From Devosia litorisediminis (lineage in GTDB: Bacteria; Pseudomonadota; Alphaproteobacteria; Rhizobiales; Devosiaceae), in assembly GCF_018334155.1 (NCBI RefSeq), contig NZ_JAGXTP010000001.1:1364001-1428000 (forward strand): 64,000 nucleotides of DNA. The letters are read 5' to 3'. A program made the translations under genes and the position numbers. Under the pieces are notes generated by a model that worked only from the letters and a program-made list of their open reading frames with translations, was not told where the DNA came from and ran no database searches. This document shows, one piece after another, positions 1-8,882 of this stretch. Numbering within the stretch: the stretch's first letter is position 1; each line of letters begins with the position of its first letter.

Positions 1-221
1 ATGACGGTCGCGGTATCGGTGATGTTCTCAAGCAGTGGCGCGCATCGGCGGCCGGCATCGGGGCTCCCGTTGCAGTGACGCAGAATGGCGATGTTCTGCG
101 GGGCATATTTGAATCTATCGACGACGTGGGGCGCTTGATCGTCCGCGCCGAGGATGATCGTCGGATCGCGATTACAGCGGGCGACGTGCATTTTGGGGCA
201 ACGGCCAGCGCCCGAAGCTGA
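1..221 (+). CDS. birA: Biotin--[acetyl-CoA-carboxylase] ligase, C-terminal fragment
   Basis: Biotin protein ligase attaches biotin to the carrier domain of acetyl-CoA carboxylase and related enzymes. Only the last 72 or so codons are in the window. The reading frame starts at base 3 and ends with TGA at 219-221. The visible part has a tryptophan followed by GIGAPVAV, GIFESIDDVGRL and ITAGDVHFG, which is the conserved end of the catalytic domain and the small C-terminal SH3-like domain. The gene lies directly upstream of the RNase J gene, the same order as in other Hyphomicrobiales (nuoN-birA-rnj). The identification rests on a short but characteristic stretch. The catalytic core lies outside the window. 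Confidence 0.85.
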   Translation, partial: DGRGIGDVLKQWRASAAGIGAPVAVTQNGDVLRGIFESIDDVGRLIVRAEDDRRIAITAGDVHFGATASARS

Positions 222-292
222 CCATTAATCGCACAGGCGACCGGCGACCAAAGATCGTGACGGCGTTGTGCTCGAAAGGACTGAACTGACCC

Positions 293-1966
293 ATGGCTAA
301 AACCCAAAGGGATGAACTCGTCTTCGTGCCACTTGGCGGCGTCGGCGAGATCGGCATGAATATGGGCGCGTACGGCTTTGGGCCGGAAAAGTCGCGCAAA
401 TGGATCGTGGTCGATTGCGGCGTGACTTTTGGTGGCCCGGATCTGCCTGGCATTGAGTTGATCATGGCCAATCCCGAATTTCTCGAGGAACGCGCTGATG
501 ACGTGCTGGGTCTGATTCTGACCCATAGCCACGAAGATCACTATGGTGCTGTGCTCGATTTGTGGCCCGGCTTTGAAAAGCCGGTTTTTGCCACCCGCTT
601 CACCGGTGCAATGCTGGCGGCAAAGCGCGCTGGTGACGGCATCGTCGAAAATGTCGATCTCAAGATCATGACGCCGGGTCAGCCTTTTGACCTTGGCCCA
701 TTCACGATCGAGGCCATCAACGTTGCGCACTCGATTCCCGAATCGAATGCCCTGCTGATCTCAACGCCCATTGGCCGCGTGCTGCATACGGGTGACTGGA
801 AGCTGGATCCCACCCCGGTCGGCAATGCGCCTACCGATGTGGAGCGGCTCAAGAAGATTGGTGAGGACACTTCCACACCACTCGCGCTGATCTGCGACTC
901 GACCAATGCGCTCAAGGACGGCGAGAGCCCCAGCGAGGCTGAAGTTGCAGCCAATCTGGCGGCGATGATTGCCGAAGCGCCCAATCGCGTTGCGGTAACA
1001 ACCTTCGCCTCCAATGTGGGCCGGGTGATCTCGATTGTGCGCGCAGCCGAAAAGGCTGGTCGGCAGGTGGTGATGTCGGGTCGTTCGCTGCACCGGATCA
1101 TGGGCATTGCCCGTGAACTGGGAATGCTTGAGGGCCTGCCGCCGTTGCTTGATCAGGATGCCTACCGTTCGATTGCCCGCAACAAGATCGTGCTGATCTG
1201 CACGGGCAGCCAGGGCGAGGCCCGTGCGGCGATCGCGCGCATTGCGCGTGGTGATCACCCCGTAATCGCGCTGGCGTCTGGTGACCGGATGATTTTCTCG
1301 TCCTGGGCCATTCCCGGCAATGAGCGTGAAGTCATCGATATCCAGAATCAGCTGATTGATCAGGGCGTTGAGGTGATTACGGCCAATGATGGGCTGGTTC
1401 ATGTGACGGGCCACCCACGGCGTGATGAAGTGCGGCAGCTCTATAGCTGGGTGAAGCCCGATGTTCTGGTGCCGGTGCATGGCGAGGCCGTGCATCTGCA
1501 GGCCCATGCCAAGCTTGGTCGCGAGTCGGGCATCGCCAAGGTGTGCGAAGCGCGTAATGGCGACATGGTACGCCTGTTCCCCGACACCACGCTGATGCCA
1601 GCCGAAGTGCGTACCGGCGAACTTTATCTTGATGGGCTGGTGCTGTGCACGCCTGAAGAGTCTGGCGTGAAGGGTCGCCGGCGCCTGTCGTTTGGTGGCC
1701 ATGTCGTGGTCAGCCTGTGCGTCAATGGCGGCGGGCAGGTGGTCTCGGGTCCCGATCTGGTGATCGATGGCCTGCCGGAAACGGAAGACGAGTCGTTGAG
1801 TGATCTGGTCGAGGACACCATTGCTGGCGTTCTCAAGTCGATGCCGCCCAAGCGCCGCAGCGATACCGAAGTGCTCAATTCCGCCTTGTTCAAGGCGATC
1901 CGCAACGAGGTCAACGCCTATTGGGGCCGCAAGCCCAATGTGTCGGTGTTCGTGCACCGCGTCTAA
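293..1966 (+). CDS. rnj: Ribonuclease J (metallo-beta-lactamase fold exo/endoribonuclease)
   Basis: RNase J is a cytoplasmic zinc-dependent nuclease with 5'-3' exonuclease and endonuclease activity, used in mRNA decay and rRNA maturation. The 557-residue length is normal for the family. The metal-binding HxHxDH motif is H78-S-H80-E-D82-H83, and a further conserved histidine lies in the HTGDW motif. The beta-CASP region includes SGRSLHR and ends with the HVTGHP and VPVHGE motifs, followed by the C-terminal domain. The ATG at 293 has an AAAGGA sequence about 12 bases upstream. It follows birA by 71 bases and is probably co-transcribed with it. Confidence is high. Confidence 0.95.
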   Translation: MAKTQRDELVFVPLGGVGEIGMNMGAYGFGPEKSRKWIVVDCGVTFGGPDLPGIELIMANPEFLEERADDVLGLILTHSHEDHYGAVLDLWPGFEKPVFATRFTGAMLAAKRAGDGIVENVDLKIMTPGQPFDLGPFTIEAINVAHSIPESNALLISTPIGRVLHTGDWKLDPTPVGNAPTDVERLKKIGEDTSTPLALICDSTNALKDGESPSEAEVAANLAAMIAEAPNRVAVTTFASNVGRVISIVRAAEKAGRQVVMSGRSLHRIMGIARELGMLEGLPPLLDQDAYRSIARNKIVLICTGSQGEARAAIARIARGDHPVIALASGDRMIFSSWAIPGNEREVIDIQNQLIDQGVEVITANDGLVHVTGHPRRDEVRQLYSWVKPDVLVPVHGEAVHLQAHAKLGRESGIAKVCEARNGDMVRLFPDTTLMPAEVRTGELYLDGLVLCTPEESGVKGRRRLSFGGHVVVSLCVNGGGQVVSGPDLVIDGLPETEDESLSDLVEDTIAGVLKSMPPKRRSDTEVLNSALFKAIRNEVNAYWGRKPNVSVFVHRV

Positions 1967-2087
1967 GACCGAAATTGTCGCGGCCGGTGCGCATTGGCCG
2001 CGACATCATTCCAGCTTTCGCCTGCGGGGTCGGATGGAGTAGGGCTGGAGCAGCATTTTGCTCGCCAACACTTTCCGGGGACATCTC

Positions 2088-2339
2088 ATGCAGATTGGTT
2101 CGATGATCGCCGTGTTCTTTGTGCTGTGGTGGATCAGCTTCGTGGCTGTGCTCCCCATCGGCAATAAGAGCTTTCATGAAGCAGGCGAGAAGATGGTCGC
2201 CGGTGGTGATCCGGGTGCGCCTATCGCGCCGCGCCTGTGGCGCAAGGTGCTGATGGCCACGGGCCTGGCGATCGTTTTGACCCTGCTGCTGATCTGGGGT
2301 CTGTCCAACGAAACGCTGCACCACTACTGGAATCGCTAG
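2088..2339 (+). CDS. DUF1467 family small membrane protein
   Basis: An 83-residue protein of unknown function with two predicted transmembrane helices, one at the N-terminus (SMIAVFFVLWWISFVAVLP) and one at the C-terminus (VLMATGLAIVLTLLLIWG). The loop between them contains GGDPGAP, the typical DUF1467 signature. I chose the ATG at 2088 rather than the TTG at 2058 because family members begin a few residues before the first helix. In related genomes this family lies between the RNase J/methylmalonyl-CoA epimerase genes and proS. Here the epimerase gene is absent from that position. The family assignment is from sequence pattern; no function is known to me. Confidence 0.85.
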   Translation: MQIGSMIAVFFVLWWISFVAVLPIGNKSFHEAGEKMVAGGDPGAPIAPRLWRKVLMATGLAIVLTLLLIWGLSNETLHHYWNR

Positions 2340-2412
2340 GCGTCAATAGCGCTGAGCGACGCATTCAGCCGGAGTGACATTAAAGGCCAAGTTTTCTGGA
2401 TATCTCGGGACA

Positions 2413-2556
2413 ATAAAAAAGCGGGGCACCAGGGCCCCGCTGAATAAGTTTGTTCGACAATACGCTGGTCTTAGGCTCGCTGTTAAAGCGCGCAGCCAAC
2501 GCTCCTCCCTTGACGTTGTCGACGTCCGGCGGTTTGTAACCACCTGTGCTTTATTG
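2413..2556 (-). ncRNA. Candidate trans-acting small RNA upstream of proS (alpha-r9/EcpR1-like by position)
   Basis: The roughly 350-base gap between DUF1467 and proS has no credible gene, but on the minus strand it reads as a compact RNA of about 144 nt. It has a promoter-like sequence (2563-2591), a hairpin at 2528-2544 (7 bp, 3-nt loop), a 5-bp hairpin at 2512-2526, a longer helix with outer arms 2462-2468 and 2496-2502, and a GC-rich hairpin at 2421-2440 followed by six U residues. G-U pairs in two helices would become A-C mismatches on the plus strand, which favours minus-strand transcription. I recall the rhizobial sRNA family alpha-r9 (EcpR1, cell-cycle linked) near proS; whether this is the same family is inference. 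Confidence 0.6.
2415..2440 (-). terminator. Rho-independent terminator of the candidate sRNA
   Basis: Read on the minus strand: a 7-bp GC stem (arms 2434-2440 and 2421-2427) with a 6-base loop, followed immediately by TTTTTT (plus-strand A-run 2415-2420). There is no T-run on the plus-strand side, so it points leftward. No leftward protein gene precedes it, which supports a small RNA ending here. Confidence 0.75.
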
Positions 2557-2562
2557 AGACGG

Positions 2563-2591
2563 ACCCTAACAAGGGATTGGGTGGCTGTCAC
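2563..2591 (-). promoter_or_regulatory. Candidate sigma70-type promoter for the minus-strand sRNA
   Basis: On the minus strand GTGACA (2586-2591) and TAGGGT (2563-2568) are separated by exactly 17 bases. This would place a start near 2556, just before the first hairpin. The match to consensus is moderate in both boxes, so this is supporting rather than independent evidence. Confidence 0.4.
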
Positions 2592-2691
2592 GTAGATTCT
2601 GCATGCCTTCCATGCTTGCATCGGATGGACGAGTAGGATTTGAGTGGGCATCAACAAAAGCCTTGAGTCGACGGACATTTCGGGAGTTCAC

Positions 2692-4041
2692 ATGCGCCTG
2701 TCTCGCTATTTTTTGCCGGTGCTGCGCGACGTCCCCAAGGACGCTGAAATCGCTTCGCATCGCCTGATGCTTCGAGCCGGTATGATCCGTCAGCAGGCTT
2801 CGGGTCTCTATTCCTGGCTGCCTTTGGGCTACAAGGTCCTGATGAAGGTGCAGAAGATCATCGAGGAGGAGCAGAATCGCTCTGGCGCAGTGCAATTGCT
2901 GATGCCAACCATCCAGTCGGCTGATCTGTGGCGCGAAAGCGGGCGCTATGAGGCCTATGGCAAGGAAATGCTGCGTATCGAGGATCGCCACGAGCGCGAA
3001 TTCCTCTACGGCCCGACCAATGAGGAGATGATCACCGACATCTTCCGCAGCTATGTGAAGTCCTACAAGGACCTGCCGCTGAACCTCTACCATATCCAGT
3101 GGAAGTTCCGTGATGAGGTACGTCCACGCTTTGGCACCATGCGCAGCCGCGAATTCTTGATGAAGGACGCCTATTCGTTCGACCTGAGCAAGGAAGATGC
3201 GGTCAAGGCGTATGAGCGCATGTTCGTGGCTTATCTGCGAACCTATGCCCGCATGGGGCTGACCGCGATCCCCATGCGCGCTGATACAGGCCCCATCGGT
3301 GGTGATCTCAGCCATGAGTTTATCGTTCTGGCCGATACGGGCGAGAGTGCGGTATTCTGCGACAAGCGTTTGCTCGACAAGCCTATTCCGCCGCAGGATA
3401 CGGACTTCCAGGGTGATCTGAAGCCTATCTTTGAAGACTGGACCTCACACTATGCCGCGACCGAGGAAATGGTCGACATGGGCGAGTATGAGGCCTCCGT
3501 TTCCGAAGAAAACCGGGTTTCGGCGCGTGGCATTGAAGTCGGTCATATTTTCTACTTCGGCACGAAGTACTCCGAGCCGATGAAGGCGACTGTGACCGGT
3601 CCCGATGGCAAGGAAATTACCGTGCATATGGGCTCGTACGGGATTGGGCCGACCCGCCTGGTGCCAGCAATCATTGAAGCGTTCCACGATGAAGATGGCA
3701 TTGTCTGGCCGGTGTCGGTTGCGCCTTTCGAGGCCGTGTTGATCAACCTCAAGGCTGGCGATGATGCCTGCAATGCGGCATGTGACACCCTTTACGCCGA
3801 TCTGAACGCGGCTGGCCTGGACATGCTCTATGATGATCGTGACCAGGGGGCAGGCGCCAAGTTCACCACGGCTGATCTGATCGGTATTCCCTATCAGATC
3901 ATCATCGGGCCACGCGGACTCAAGAACGGCGAAGCCGAGATCAAGCATCGCAAGACCGGTGAGCGCGAGACACTGCCGATCAGCGAGGCGGTCGCCCGCC
4001 TCAAGAGCTTGATCGAACCTCAGAGAAAGACTGACATTTGA
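2692..4041 (+). CDS. proS: Prolyl-tRNA synthetase (short alphaproteobacterial type)
   Basis: Class II aminoacyl-tRNA synthetase that charges tRNA-Pro. With the ATG at 2692 (GGGAG at 2682-2686 upstream) the protein is 449 residues. This is the short form without the editing insertion seen in the roughly 570-residue enterobacterial enzyme. Visible motifs are [14 protein letters not shown] near the N-terminus, [10 protein letters not shown], motif 2 in [21 protein letters not shown], motif 3 in [11 protein letters not shown], and a C-terminal anticodon-binding domain ([17 protein letters not shown]). An upstream in-frame GTG at 2644 would add 16 poorly conserved residues and is rejected. Its stop overlaps the lolC start (TTGA), so the genes are probably translationally coupled. 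Confidence 0.96.
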   Translation: MRLSRYFLPVLRDVPKDAEIASHRLMLRAGMIRQQASGLYSWLPLGYKVLMKVQKIIEEEQNRSGAVQLLMPTIQSADLWRESGRYEAYGKEMLRIEDRHEREFLYGPTNEEMITDIFRSYVKSYKDLPLNLYHIQWKFRDEVRPRFGTMRSREFLMKDAYSFDLSKEDAVKAYERMFVAYLRTYARMGLTAIPMRADTGPIGGDLSHEFIVLADTGESAVFCDKRLLDKPIPPQDTDFQGDLKPIFEDWTSHYAATEEMVDMGEYEASVSEENRVSARGIEVGHIFYFGTKYSEPMKATVTGPDGKEITVHMGSYGIGPTRLVPAIIEAFHDEDGIVWPVSVAPFEAVLINLKAGDDACNAACDTLYADLNAAGLDMLYDDRDQGAGAKFTTADLIGIPYQIIIGPRGLKNGEAEIKHRKTGERETLPISEAVARLKSLIEPQRKTDI

Positions 4042-5408
4042 CCGACACGGCGCAGCCTGCACTGAACAAGGGCACGCGCGCCTTTTCGCGCTTTGAATGG
4101 ATGGTGGCCGGGCGCTATCTGCGTGCCCGGCGCAAGGAGGCGTTCATTTCGGTGATCGCCAGCCTGACCATGGTCGGTGTGGCGATCGGCGTGGCGACGT
4201 TGATCGTGGTGATGTCGGTCATGAATGGCTTCCGAGCCGAATTGCTCACCAAGATCCTGGGCCTGAACGGCCATTTCACCGCATTTCCGATTGAACGCGA
4301 ATTCACCGACTATAAGGAGACCATCGCTGCGCTGGAGCAGATCGACGGTGTGAGCTTCGCGGTCTATTTCGTTGAAGGTCAGGTACTGGCGTCCGGTCGG
4401 GGGAGTTCGACGGGTGTAACCGTGCGGGGTATGGACGCGGCAAACCTTGAGAAGCTCGAACTGCTGTATGATTCAGCGGAGCAGGGCGGTTGGGATGAGT
4501 GGGACACCTCGAACGGCGTCGCGATCGGTTACCGGTTGGCGCAGACGCTGGGCGTATCGCTGGGCGATCAGGTCCAGATCATCAATCCAGATGGGGCGAT
4601 GACGCCGTTTGGCTCGACGCCACAGATCAGAAGTTATCCGGTCAATGTGATCTTTGATCTGGGCATGGTCGAGTTCGACAGCTTTTTCATGTACATGCCG
4701 CTCGAGCCGGCTCAGACCTACTTCAAGAAGTTTGAAGAAGTGCTCAAGCCGGGTATGGGCCCGCTGGATCCATTGGCGAGCGATGCCGAGATTGATGCCG
4801 CCTATGAGCGGATCAATCAGGTCTCGGCGGCCGAAATCTTTATCGATGATCCGGACAATGTCACCGAGATGCGGCAGCGGCTGCAATCTGACCCGTCGAC
4901 GCGACCGTTGGTGCTGACAGACTGGCAGCAACGCAATGAGACCTTCTTCTCGGCGCTGCAGGTCGAGCGGGTGGTGATGTTCACGATCCTGTCGATGATC
5001 ATCCTGGTGGCGGCGTTCAACATCATTTCCAGCCTCATCATGCTGGTAAAAGACAAGAGTTCCGATATTGCCGTGCTGCGGACCATGGGAGCGACGCGCG
5101 GGGCGATCATGCGCATTTTCTCTATCACCGGGACCACCATCGGGGTTATCGGCACGCTGACCGGCGTGGTGCTGGGCCTTATAGTCGCCGCCAATGCGGA
5201 ACCCCTGCGCGCCTTCATTTCCAACACGCTGGGCGTGGCGATCTTCCCGCCCGAGGTGTTCTTCCTGTCATCGCTGCCCTCCAAGACAGACCCGGTGGAA
5301 GTTGCCGTGGTCGTGGGGCTCGCACTGGGACTGAGTTTTCTGGCGACGCTATATCCCGCCTGGCGAGCGGCCCAATATGATCCGGTAGAGGCATTGCGCT
5401 ATGAGTAA
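4038..5408 (+). CDS. lolC: Lipoprotein-releasing ABC transporter permease (LolC/LolE family)
   Basis: Inner-membrane permease that, with the LolD ATPase, extracts outer-membrane lipoproteins and passes them to the periplasmic chaperone. The 456 residues show one N-terminal helix (residues about 45-70), a large periplasmic MacB-like domain, and three C-terminal helices of the FtsX-like domain, beginning near [19 protein letters not shown] and including the conserved [16 protein letters not shown] loop. It starts with TTG at 4038, overlapping the proS stop by four bases, and ends eight bases into lolD. Alphaproteobacteria usually have one such permease doing the work of both LolC and LolE; naming it lolC is a convention. 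Confidence 0.92.
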   Translation: MTDTAQPALNKGTRAFSRFEWMVAGRYLRARRKEAFISVIASLTMVGVAIGVATLIVVMSVMNGFRAELLTKILGLNGHFTAFPIEREFTDYKETIAALEQIDGVSFAVYFVEGQVLASGRGSSTGVTVRGMDAANLEKLELLYDSAEQGGWDEWDTSNGVAIGYRLAQTLGVSLGDQVQIINPDGAMTPFGSTPQIRSYPVNVIFDLGMVEFDSFFMYMPLEPAQTYFKKFEEVLKPGMGPLDPLASDAEIDAAYERINQVSAAEIFIDDPDNVTEMRQRLQSDPSTRPLVLTDWQQRNETFFSALQVERVVMFTILSMIILVAAFNIISSLIMLVKDKSSDIAVLRTMGATRGAIMRIFSITGTTIGVIGTLTGVVLGLIVAANAEPLRAFISNTLGVAIFPPEVFFLSSLPSKTDPVEVAVVVGLALGLSFLATLYPAWRAAQYDPVEALRYE

Positions 5409-6087
5409 GCCACATCTGGTTCTGACCGATGTCCATCGCCATTACGGCCAGGGCGACAAGACGGTGCGGGTTCTCGAAGCTGCCAATCTGAGCGTGGCGA
5501 GCGGTGAGCTCGTTGCGCTTGTCGCGCCGTCGGGTGCGGGCAAGTCGACACTGCTGCACCTCTCAGGACTGCTGGAGAGCCCTCAGAGCGGCGAAGTGGA
5601 ACTGATGGGGATCAAGACCAGCCATCTGGGCGATCGCGGTCGTACGCAGCTGCGTCGCTCCACAGTGGGTTATGTCTATCAGTTCCATCATCTGCTGCCC
5701 GAGTTCACGGCGCTGGAGAATGTTTCCATGCCGCAATTGATCGCCGGCAAGTCCCCGGCCGAGGCCGACAAGCGTTCCATGGAATTGCTGGAGCTGCTGG
5801 GGATTGCCGCGCGGGCCAGTCACCGTCCGGCGGAGTTGTCCGGCGGCGAGCAGCAGCGGGTGGCCATTGCCCGCGCCGCGGCCAATCATCCCAAGGTTAT
5901 TCTTGCAGATGAGCCCACGGGCAATCTTGATCCGGAAACCAGCGATATCGTTTTCGGGGCGCTGGCTGATTTGATCAAGAATGAGGGCGCAGCGGCGCTG
6001 ATCGCCACGCACAACCACGATCTGGCGCGACGTGCCGATCGGATCGTCACACTCAAAGGTGGATTGGTGGTCGATCACACGCTGTGA
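5401..6087 (+). CDS. lolD: Lipoprotein-releasing ABC transporter ATP-binding protein LolD
   Basis: ATPase subunit of the Lol system, 228 residues, cytoplasmic face of the inner membrane. Walker A is APSGAGKST, with alanine in place of the usual first glycine; to my memory rhizobial LolD proteins share this. The Q-loop region [16 protein letters not shown] is the LolD/MacB signature, followed by the ABC signature [14 protein letters not shown], Walker [13 protein letters not shown] and the switch histidine in IATHNHD. The ATG overlaps the end of lolC, so both subunits come from one message. In rhizobia dnaE often follows; here the next gene is on the other strand, so synteny breaks at about 6.09 kb. 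Confidence 0.95.
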   Translation: MSKPHLVLTDVHRHYGQGDKTVRVLEAANLSVASGELVALVAPSGAGKSTLLHLSGLLESPQSGEVELMGIKTSHLGDRGRTQLRRSTVGYVYQFHHLLPEFTALENVSMPQLIAGKSPAEADKRSMELLELLGIAARASHRPAELSGGEQQRVAIARAAANHPKVILADEPTGNLDPETSDIVFGALADLIKNEGAAALIATHNHDLARRADRIVTLKGGLVVDHTL

Positions 6088-6101
6088 TCGCTGCCTGCCT
6101 G

Positions 6102-6518
6102 CTAGAGATGGGCCGCGATGGCCTTGGCGTGTTCTGCCAGTTCGGCATTGTCGGCCTGGCCACCGCCATGGGCGCCCAATGGCACGCCTTCAAACACCGG
6201 TATGACGTGGAAATGCAGATGGAACACCGTTTGCCCGGCCGGCGCTTCGTTGAACTGGGCGACGCGCACGCCATCGGCACTGAATGCGGCCTTGGCGGCA
6301 TTGGCGATGCGCTGAACCAGCGGCATGAGCGCTGACAGGGTTGCCGGGTCGGCGTCCAGCAAATTGCGCGATGCGGTCTTGGGGATGATCAGCGTATGGC
6401 CGCGTGACTGGGGAAATATGTCCATCATCACCAGTGCCGTATCGTCTTCGAACACCTTGTGGGACGGGATCTCGCCAGCGATGATCTTGGCGAAGATGTT
6501 TGATGGATTATAGGTCAT
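6102..6518 (-). CDS. HIT family nucleotide-binding protein
   Basis: A 138-residue histidine-triad protein, probably a purine nucleotide phosphoramidase (HinT-like) acting on AMP-lysine or similar nucleotidyl substrates. The N-terminus (NIFAKIIAGEIPSHKVFEDD) and the catalytic triad motif HLHFHVIP near residue 100 are typical. The exact physiological substrate of such proteins is seldom known. I prefer the ATG at 6518 over 6542: it follows the stop of the upstream gene by four bases and has GGAG in the right place, and the longer start would overlap that gene. It is the last gene of a leftward block and converges on lolD. Confidence 0.9.
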   Translation of the reverse strand: MTYNPSNIFAKIIAGEIPSHKVFEDDTALVMMDIFPQSRGHTLIIPKTASRNLLDADPATLSALMPLVQRIANAAKAAFSADGVRVAQFNEAPAGQTVFHLHFHVIPVFEGVPLGAHGGGQADNAELAEHAKAIAAHL

Positions 6519-6522
6519 GGGT

Positions 6523-7647
6523 TCACTCCGCCGGCTGGGCAATATCCGGCTGGCCCTTTTGAAAGAAACGGAAGCGGAAATAGTTCAACACGGCCAGACC
6601 GGTGAAGGTGACCGGCACATAGCGAAAGCCGCGGCGAATGAAGAACAGGGCAATGCTGGCTGCGGTAGCAGCGCTCATGGCGCCTTTGCCCATCGCGGAG
6701 GTGAAGGACGAGGGCACTATGTGCCGATAGATCAGCGCGTCTGAGCGATAGAAATCAAGCGCCTTGGCGGCAAAGGCCCGCTTTGAAGCGGAATACGCCT
6801 TGAGTTCATCCAGCCCCATATCGCCATGAAACTCGACCTCAGAACCCAGCGCCCAGACTTCGGGCGGCGCCAGGCGGGTCTTGCCGATTTCGGTAAAGAG
6901 GCTGGTCAGATCGCGGAAGGTGACGAAGTTGGCGTTCCAGCAATCATCGGTCTTGGCACCATGGGCCAACACCAGCACATCGGCGGCTTCGAGCTTGGCG
7001 CGCATGGCGGTGTAGTCGCCTGCGGTGAAATCAACGCCGGACTTTGCCGTCTCGACGATCCCGCCAGCCCGCGTGAGTTTTTCGATCATCGCCGATCCAA
7101 AGGCGCCGCTGGCACCGGTGACGAGGAATTTGCGCCCCCTGATCTGGCAGGTTGTGCCGGCGATCAGGTCAAAGACGTTGGCGAAGGACGAGAAGAAATT
7201 GTGCGGATAGACGTGGTGCATGGCGTGGTAGTTATTATCCACCCAGAGCAGGCCCTGTTGTCCGCCGACCCGGTCCATTGACATGTGGTTGTAGTCCAGA
7301 CCTTCCTCACGCAAGGTCATCACCAGCATGACCGTACGGATGGCGGCGACCAGGGCGATTGGCGGCCAGGGCATTATTGGCAGAAAGATCAGCGTGCCGG
7401 CCATCGAGGTGAGGTATTCGGGCAGGATGTGATACCAGATATTGGCCCGCGCATAGGCCGGGTTGATCTGCATGTCGAGGCCGAGAAACTTGTGATGGAC
7501 CCAGTGCCAGGACGAGAATTTGCGCAGCAGGGGAACTGAAGAATTCTCCCACTTGTGCAACGTCCAGTGCAGCGCATCAAACAGCGCGGTCGAGACCACG
7601 AAGACAAGAGCGGCCTGCAGCAGAAAAACCAGAATATCCCAGATCAT
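6523..7647 (-). CDS. Fused sterol-desaturase-type fatty acid hydroxylase / short-chain dehydrogenase
   Basis: A 374-residue two-domain protein. Residues 1-160 form a membrane di-iron hydroxylase of the sterol desaturase superfamily, with His boxes H27xxxH31, H48xxHH52 and H141xxHH145 plus H121 and H149 between hydrophobic helices. Residues from about 170 form a Rossmann domain with the cofactor motif TGASGAFG (177-184) and a YxxxK catalytic motif (YSASK), as in short-chain dehydrogenases. The C-terminal end is again hydrophobic. One continuous frame spans the junction, so it is a genuine fusion, matching what databases call bifunctional sterol desaturase/short chain dehydrogenase. The substrate is unknown; hydroxylation of a lipid followed by NAD(P)-linked oxidation is inference. 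The HIT gene follows four bases downstream. Confidence 0.82.
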   Translation of the reverse strand: MIWDILVFLLQAALVFVVSTALFDALHWTLHKWENSSVPLLRKFSSWHWVHHKFLGLDMQINPAYARANIWYHILPEYLTSMAGTLIFLPIMPWPPIALVAAIRTVMLVMTLREEGLDYNHMSMDRVGGQQGLLWVDNNYHAMHHVYPHNFFSSFANVFDLIAGTTCQIRGRKFLVTGASGAFGSAMIEKLTRAGGIVETAKSGVDFTAGDYTAMRAKLEAADVLVLAHGAKTDDCWNANFVTFRDLTSLFTEIGKTRLAPPEVWALGSEVEFHGDMGLDELKAYSASKRAFAAKALDFYRSDALIYRHIVPSSFTSAMGKGAMSAATAASIALFFIRRGFRYVPVTFTGLAVLNYFRFRFFQKGQPDIAQPAE

Positions 7648-7706
7648 GGCTACCTACATAGTGCCCGCGGGCGTCGGGGGAAAGTGGCGATTGCCCTGAT
7701 GCCGCA

Positions 7707-8882
7707 TCAGCGGTCGGTCCGCTCGCCTTTGCGAAACGGGGTGAACTGGTCGAGCATGTCCTGATTGCGTTCTACGGCCCGGCGCTCTTGCTCAAGATAA
7801 TCGGCAACAGCGGACCGCAAGCCGGGGTGAGCAAGCCAGTGCACTGAATAGGTGCTGGAGGGCGCATATCCGCGCGCCAGCTTGTGGTCGCCCTGCGCGC
7901 CAGCTTCGACAACTGCCAGCTTGTGGGCGATGGCGTAATCGATGGCCTGATAGTAGCAGAGCTCGAAGTGCAAAAACGGCACGTCGCGGGTGCAGCCCCA
8001 GTTACGGCCGAAGATGCGATCCTTGCCCACAAAATTGATGGCGCCGGCGATCGGCTCGTCGCCGTCATAGGCCAGCATCAAGACGATTGAGTCGGCCATG
8101 GTGGCGCTGATGCGCGAGAAAAATTCGCGGTTGAGGTAGGGGCGGCCCCATTTGCGGGCGCCGGTATCCTCATAGAAATCGTAGAAAGCGTCCCAGTGGT
8201 GCTCCTGCAGATCTTTGCCCGAGAGCCACTTGATGGTCAGACCATCGATCAGTGCATCACGGCGTTCGCGCCGTATGGTCTTGCGCTTGCGCGAGGAGAG
8301 CGTTTCAAGGAAGTCGTCAAAGCTGGCATAGCCGTCATTGTGCCAGTGGAACTGGGTGTCGACCCGTTTGAGCCAGCCATCAGCCTCGATCTCACTGGCT
8401 TCAGCTTCAGGCACGAAGGTGGCGTGTACTGATGAAGCGTCGCGCTGCAGCGCGAGCCGCTGGGCGGTTGAGAGCAGCGCTGCACGGATGTCAGGGCTAC
8501 CCGATGGCACCAACAGCTTGGGGGCCGTGGCGGGTGTGAACGGCACCGAGCATTGCAGCTTTGGATAGTAGCTGCCGCCAGCGCGCTCAAGGGCATCGGC
8601 CCAACCATGGTCGAATACATATTCGCCCATGGAGTGCGACTTGAGAAACAGCGGCATCAGGCCGACCGGCTGCTCGTTCGCGTCGGTTAGCACGATGTGC
8701 TGGGGCTGCCAGCCGGTGCGTGCCGTGGCACAGCCCGATTCTTCGAGCGCAAGAAAGAAGGCGTGGTCTAGGAAGGGGGTATCGACCTTGCCCTCGGTTG
8801 AGGGTGCAAGCGCGTTCCACACGGCCGCCGGGATGCTGGCAGTCGAGGGATGGATGGTGGCCGTGTAACCGCTATCGGGCAA
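7707..8882 (-). CDS. GNAT-superfamily (FemAB/DUF482-like) acyltransferase
   Basis: A roughly 391-residue protein of the peptidogalycan biosynthesis/recognition (DUF482) family, which has a tandem GNAT/FemAB-like fold. Recognisable parts are TPFLDHAFFLALEES near the N-terminus, GEYVFDHGWADA, YYPKLQCSVPFTPATAPKLL, SSRKRKTIRRER, DTGARKWGRPYLNREFF, and near the end VVEAGAQGDHKLARGYAP. The acceptor substrate is not known. The start is uncertain: the frame is open to an ATG at 8945, but that would bury the end of the GDPD gene. A TTG at 8882 gives a normal N-terminus and an 11-base overlap with the upstream stop, so I chose it. Probably co-transcribed with the GDPD and RidA genes. Confidence 0.82.
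   Translation of the reverse strand: MPDSGYTATIHPSTASIPAAVWNALAPSTEGKVDTPFLDHAFFLALEESGCATARTGWQPQHIVLTDANEQPVGLMPLFLKSHSMGEYVFDHGWADALERAGGSYYPKLQCSVPFTPATAPKLLVPSGSPDIRAALLSTAQRLALQRDASSVHATFVPEAEASEIEADGWLKRVDTQFHWHNDGYASFDDFLETLSSRKRKTIRRERRDALIDGLTIKWLSGKDLQEHHWDAFYDFYEDTGARKWGRPYLNREFFSRISATMADSIVLMLAYDGDEPIAGAINFVGKDRIFGRNWGCTRDVPFLHFELCYYQAIDYAIAHKLAVVEAGAQGDHKLARGYAPSSTYSVHWLAHPGLRSAVADYLEQERRAVERNQDMLDQFTPFRKGERTDR

Noticed and set aside
761..1957. 398-codon minus-strand frame opposite rnj
   Set aside because: Antisense translation of a conserved gene, His/Arg-rich, not a protein family.
2340..2691. T-box or other proS leader riboswitch on the plus strand
   Set aside because: No T-box sequence or plus-strand terminator/antiterminator pair; the only U-run lies on the minus-strand side of the hairpin. 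T-boxes are also not expected for proS in this group.
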